A program made the position numbers and the translations under genes. From Temnopleurus reevesii (Eukaryota; Echinodermata; Echinoidea; Temnopleuroida; Temnopleuridae), in contig BQKZ01003010.1 of NCBI GenBank assembly GCA_036244855.1, positions 48,779-60,573 on the forward strand: a stretch of 11,795 nt of DNA, given 5' to 3'. The notes beneath the pieces were generated by a model, which worked only from the letters and a program-made list of their open reading frames with translations, ran no database searches and was not told where the DNA came from. Position 1 is the first letter of the stretch. Each line of letters opens with the position of its first letter. This document shows, one piece after another, positions 8,639 through 11,795 of this stretch.

Positions 8639-9141
8639 AGGGGAACTTCACCCAGACATTGATGTTCTCTCTGTGGATGAAGAAAGATACAATGATCAAA
8701 CTAAAAATGTGAGCCAGGTCGGACAATCCATTTAAAAGTTATGAATTTTCAAAGTTTTGATTTCAACCCCTGATGGGCTCCTTAAATTGGCAACGTACAC
8801 AGACAAAATGGCTGCCCCCATGGAGAATTCTTCAAATATGATATGGACATAATGATTCAGATGCATTTTTGGATGTATCTTGTTGATTCCTTATCCACCT
8901 CTCTGTAAAAGGAACAACATGTGAAATTGAATGTACAAAGTGAATGGAGAGTTCTCCATGTTGGCAGCCAATTTGTTTGTGTACGTTGCCAATTTCAGAA
9001 GCCCATCAGGGGTGGAAATCAAAACTTTAAAAATTCATAACTTTTGAATGGATTGTCGGATTTTGCTCAAACTTTCACGGTTTGATCATTGTATTTTTTC
9101 CATCCACTGACAGCACATAAATGAGTGGGTGAAGTTCCCCT
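8639..9141. mobile_element. 503-bp foldback DNA element, copy A (TTAA flanks)
   Basis: The ends AGGGGAACTTCACCC and GGGTGAAGTTCCCCT are inverted. The inversion extends imperfectly for about 195 bp on each side, leaving a loop of about 110 bp, so a single strand could fold into a long hairpin. TTAA flanks both ends (8635-8638 and 9142-9145), which suggests a piggyBac-type target, although a TA target with two more A/T in the ends fits equally well. There is no coding sequence, so it would be moved by a transposase encoded elsewhere. Confidence 0.85.
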
Positions 9142-9502
9142 TTAATATCCCCGTTCCATAGAATTAGAACATTTCTGTTCAGTAGACCCGGATAAAAAAG
9201 ATAATAAAAAAAAATAAAACCGGCAATATTACGTTGCTAATTACCAAGCTCTACAAATGGTTTTTGTATTTTTAATAAAAATTGTGACAATATTTGATTT
9301 AAACTTATTAAGAACAAGGCCTGAGATAATAGTAAGGGAAAAGTTTATTTGGTAAGCATATGCGATAGTGGTCGTAGGTCTGATCCTTAGACTAAAAATT
9401 TGAGAGTATCTCGAATAAGTTAGTTTGTGACTTTCGAGGATTTTTGTTTCCAATAATAAACATTCTTGTTTTTTATGATGTGTATAAATCCTTGCTTAAA
9501 TT

Positions 9503-9503
9503 N
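9503..9503. other. single unknown base (N) at the copy A boundary
   Basis: This is the only ambiguous base in the window. It sits exactly where similarity to copy B ends on the left and where a foldback fragment begins on the right. It could mark a scaffold or contig join of unknown true length. Confidence 0.9.
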
Positions 9504-9664
9504 GCGTTTGCCAATTTAAGGAGCCTATGAGGGGTGTAAATCAAAACTTTGAAAATTCATAACTTTTGAATGGATTATCCGATTTTGCTCAAATTTTCAC
9601 AGTCTGTTCATCTTATTTGTCTTCATCTAATAATAGCAATTTAATATCTGAGTGTAGTTCCATT
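9504..9664. mobile_element. truncated, diverged foldback element (right arm only)
   Basis: From TTGCCAATTT to the end GTAGTTCCATT this follows the right arm of the 503-bp element (compare 8980-9141) at about 80% identity and is likewise followed by TTAA (9665-9668). The left arm and loop are missing, cut at the N. It is older than the two intact copies. Confidence 0.75.
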
Positions 9665-10183
9665 TTAAGTTGATTTGCAGTTGATTTTAAACAATTTTAG
9701 TTTGTTATGTATGGAATGTATGGAATACTATCTAAATCCCACGTATCGAATCATTCACCCCACATATCAGATGTTTAAAAAATGCAAAGGTCATAATTAA
9801 AGCTCAGTGGGGCACAACATTGTGCGGTCCCAAGACCCATTGATTTTCTTTAATCAAATTATTCATTTTTCTGTTCATTCTGTTTTATTTTCATTTTGCT
9901 GTCTTACGCCAAAATGTTTTTGTTTGAGTGAGCCCTCCGACTGATTGTTCAAGATATGAATTAGAACAAAATGTACCAAAATATGTCGATTCTTGCCACG
10001 ACAATGTATGTGCGTAGGTTTATACACACATAATTATGGTTGTCCTAGGCAAATGATTCATATAACGACTTAAGGCAATTCCAGAAAAATTGTGCACAGC
10101 GCCCTCACACGTACATGATTCATAGAGCTAGGGCCAGTTGCACGAAAGGGTATTGACTTTCTGGTGTGGCTATCTCAGACATA

Positions 10184-10343
10184 TGGGGTGTTGCTCAGAA
10201 TCAACTGCAAATCAACTGCAACTTTGCAAATTGTAACGCACATTTTCATTCGCGCACGGTATGCGCATTTAACAAGACGCGCATGAAACAATGATTTTGA
10301 TTGGCGCGTTCCGATCAATTGCAAGTTTTGAGCAACACCCCCA
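10184..10343. mobile_element. 160-bp MITE with TA target duplication
   Basis: The inverted ends are TGGGGTGTTGCTCA and TGAGCAACACCCCCA (one extra C on the right), flanked by TA on both sides (10182-10183 and 10344-10345). The equivalent place in copy A (near 8205) has no insert. A TA target with short terminal repeats fits a Tc1/mariner-type non-autonomous element. Inside, ATCAACTGCAA is repeated directly just after the left end. The GC-rich centre contains GCGC/TGCGC blocks. No coding sequence is present. Confidence 0.85.
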
Positions 10344-10801
10344 TAGTCTCCTGTCTGTCTCCCCAAAACATACTATTTATCTCATTGGCAAGTTCATAAA
10401 AACAGTTACTACACACCATGAGCTGTCTTAGCATTTAGCAAGCTTACGTCACATGATTTTCATTCAATTTATGATAGGCGAACTGAACGTGATCGTAGCT
10501 TAATCACAAACTCCCAATTCAGTGGAATTTTCGGCAGATTATAATTTTATTTCATGTTATAAGTTTCAAAAACACATTTTAGATGAGGAATCATGTTTAA
10601 TGAATTATTTTGATTTCACAATTTAAATTGAAAAACAAACAGTAAGGTTTCCATTAAGAGAAATCTGCGCTCGTTTATGCAAAATAATATACTTATTATT
10701 AAAAAAAAAAAAAAAAGATGTTAGCGAATAATAAACACACAAACACAATACATTACGTTTCAAAGGAAACCCCATTTTCTAATCTCGAAAACGTTTGTTA
10801 A

Positions 10802-11304
10802 AGGGGAACTTCACCCAGACATTGATGTTCTCTCTGTGGATGAAGAAAGATACAATGATCAAACTAAAAATGTGAGCCAGGTCGGACAATCCATTTAAAA
10901 GTTATGAATTTTCAAAGTTTTGATTTCAACCCCTGATGGGCTCCTTAAATTGGCAACGTACACAGACAAAATGGCTGCCCCCATGGAGAATTCTTCAAAT
11001 ATGATATGGACATAATGATTCCGATGCATTTTTGGATGTATCTTGTTGATTCCTTATCCACCTCTCTGTAAAAGGAACAACATGTGAAATTGAATGTACA
11101 AAGTGAATGGAGAGTTCTCCATGTTGGCAGCCAATTTGTTTGTGTACGTTGCCAATTTCAGAAGCCCATCAGGGGTGGAAATCAAAACTTTAAAAATTCA
11201 TAACTTTTGAATGGATTGTCGGATTTTGCTCAAACTTTCACGGTTTGATCATTGTATTTTTTCCATCCACTGACAGCACATAAATGAGTGGGTGAAGTTC
11301 CCCT
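10802..11304. mobile_element. 503-bp foldback DNA element, copy B (TTAA flanks)
   Basis: This has the same length, ends and flanking TTAA (10798-10801 and 11305-11308) as the element at 8639-9141, with one substitution noticed. It was carried along with the duplicated unit and is not an independent insertion, because the flanking sequence matches too. Confidence 0.85.
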
Positions 11305-11665
11305 TTAATATCCCCGTTCCATAGAATTAGAACATTTCTGTTCAGTAGACCCGGATAAAAAAGATAATAAAAAAAAATAAAACCGGCAATATTACGTTGC
11401 TAATTACCAAGCTCTACAAATGGTTTTTGTATTTTTAATAAAAATTGTGACAATATTTGATTTAAACTTATTAAGAACAAGGCCTGAGATAATAGTAAGG
11501 GAAAAGTTTATTTGGTAAGCATATGCGATAGTGGTCATAGGTAAGAACCTTAGACTAAAAATTTGAGAGCATCTCGAATAAGTTAGTTTGTGACTTTCGA
11601 GGATTTTTGTTTCCAATAATAAACATTCTTGTTTTTTATGATGTGTATAAATCCTTGCTTAAATT

Positions 11666-11795
11666 TATTTATTTTTGTAATTACAAACAGTCGTATTTAC
11701 TTAATTAAAGATATCACGTAAATACATGAGAAAGGTTAAAGTTTGACAACGGTAGAGCAAGCTACCATCCGCCCCTCCCCCCTCATCCCACGCCC
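11666..11795. other. unique sequence at the right edge
   Basis: AT-rich sequence with the palindrome TTTGTAATTACAAA near its start gives way to a C-rich end (CCCCTCCCCCC) in the last 30 bases. No gene or element is recognised. Confidence 0.4.

Larger units (their letters stand above)
7153..9502 (+). repeat. duplicated unit, copy A
   Basis: This matches copy B (9673-11665) along its whole length in the same orientation, once insertions are set aside. Copy A carries about 530 bp of SINE sequence (about 7526-8055) that copy B lacks. The left part (7153-8236) is roughly 85% identical to copy B by eye. From 8237 to 9502 I count about 15 substitutions and, apart from one A-run length change, no indels. 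The copy ends exactly at the N at 9503. Confidence 0.9.
9673..11665 (+). repeat. duplicated unit, copy B
   Basis: This is a direct-orientation partner of copy A (7153-9502), without the SINEs but with a 160-bp MITE at 10184-10343. The part 10396-11665 is almost identical to 8237-9502. After the shared AAATT at 11665 it continues into sequence not found after copy A. Confidence 0.9.

Noticed and set aside
9241..9453. 70-codon minus-strand open frame repeated at 11404-11616
   Set aside because: Its conservation follows from the DNA duplication. The differences between copies change amino acids (such as Tyr to Cys, and Arg-Ile-Arg-Pro-Thr to Arg-Phe-Leu-Pro-Met), so there is no sign of protein constraint.

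Overview
This looks like AT-rich, intron-bearing, repeat-filled animal DNA. The evidence is one spliced NHL-propeller gene, two tRNA-derived SINEs, a LINE-type 3' tail and several inverted-repeat DNA elements. The SINE and foldback types resemble those I associate with marine deuterostomes, most likely an echinoderm, but that placement is inference from memory. I see no bacterial operon structure, CRISPR array or viral gene.

Layout. (1) Positions 1-2018 lie downstream of the gene. They hold a poly-A run at the window edge and six copies of a 21-bp motif (477-1526). (2) Positions 2019-6058, minus strand, hold a two-exon gene: a short coiled-coil-like N-terminus, a Pro/Gln/Asn-rich linker, then six NHL repeats, enough for one complete six-bladed propeller. 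The 2.58-kb intron contains an antisense LINE-like 3' tail with a hairpin and (AAAT)n, and a decayed ~137-bp tandem repeat. (3) Positions 6066-7088 are upstream sequence with no convincing gene. (4) Positions 7089-11665 are a repeat complex. A roughly 2-kb unit occurs twice, and the copies are separated by a single unknown base (9503) and a fragment of a foldback element. Copy A carries two nested SINEs and copy B carries a 160-bp MITE. Both carry the same 503-bp foldback element.

Two points deserve attention. The NHL gene reads well as protein but is broken as written: three frame changes in exon 1, each equal to one extra base, and an in-frame TAG before the sixth propeller blade, after which the same frame still encodes that blade. 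It is either a young pseudogene, a sequence with base-calling errors, or a gene that needs recoding. The duplicated unit is also mosaic: its left part is roughly 85% identical between copies and its right 1.27 kb about 99% identical. That points to gene conversion or to two haplotypes joined at the N. I found no convincing new multi-gene system.
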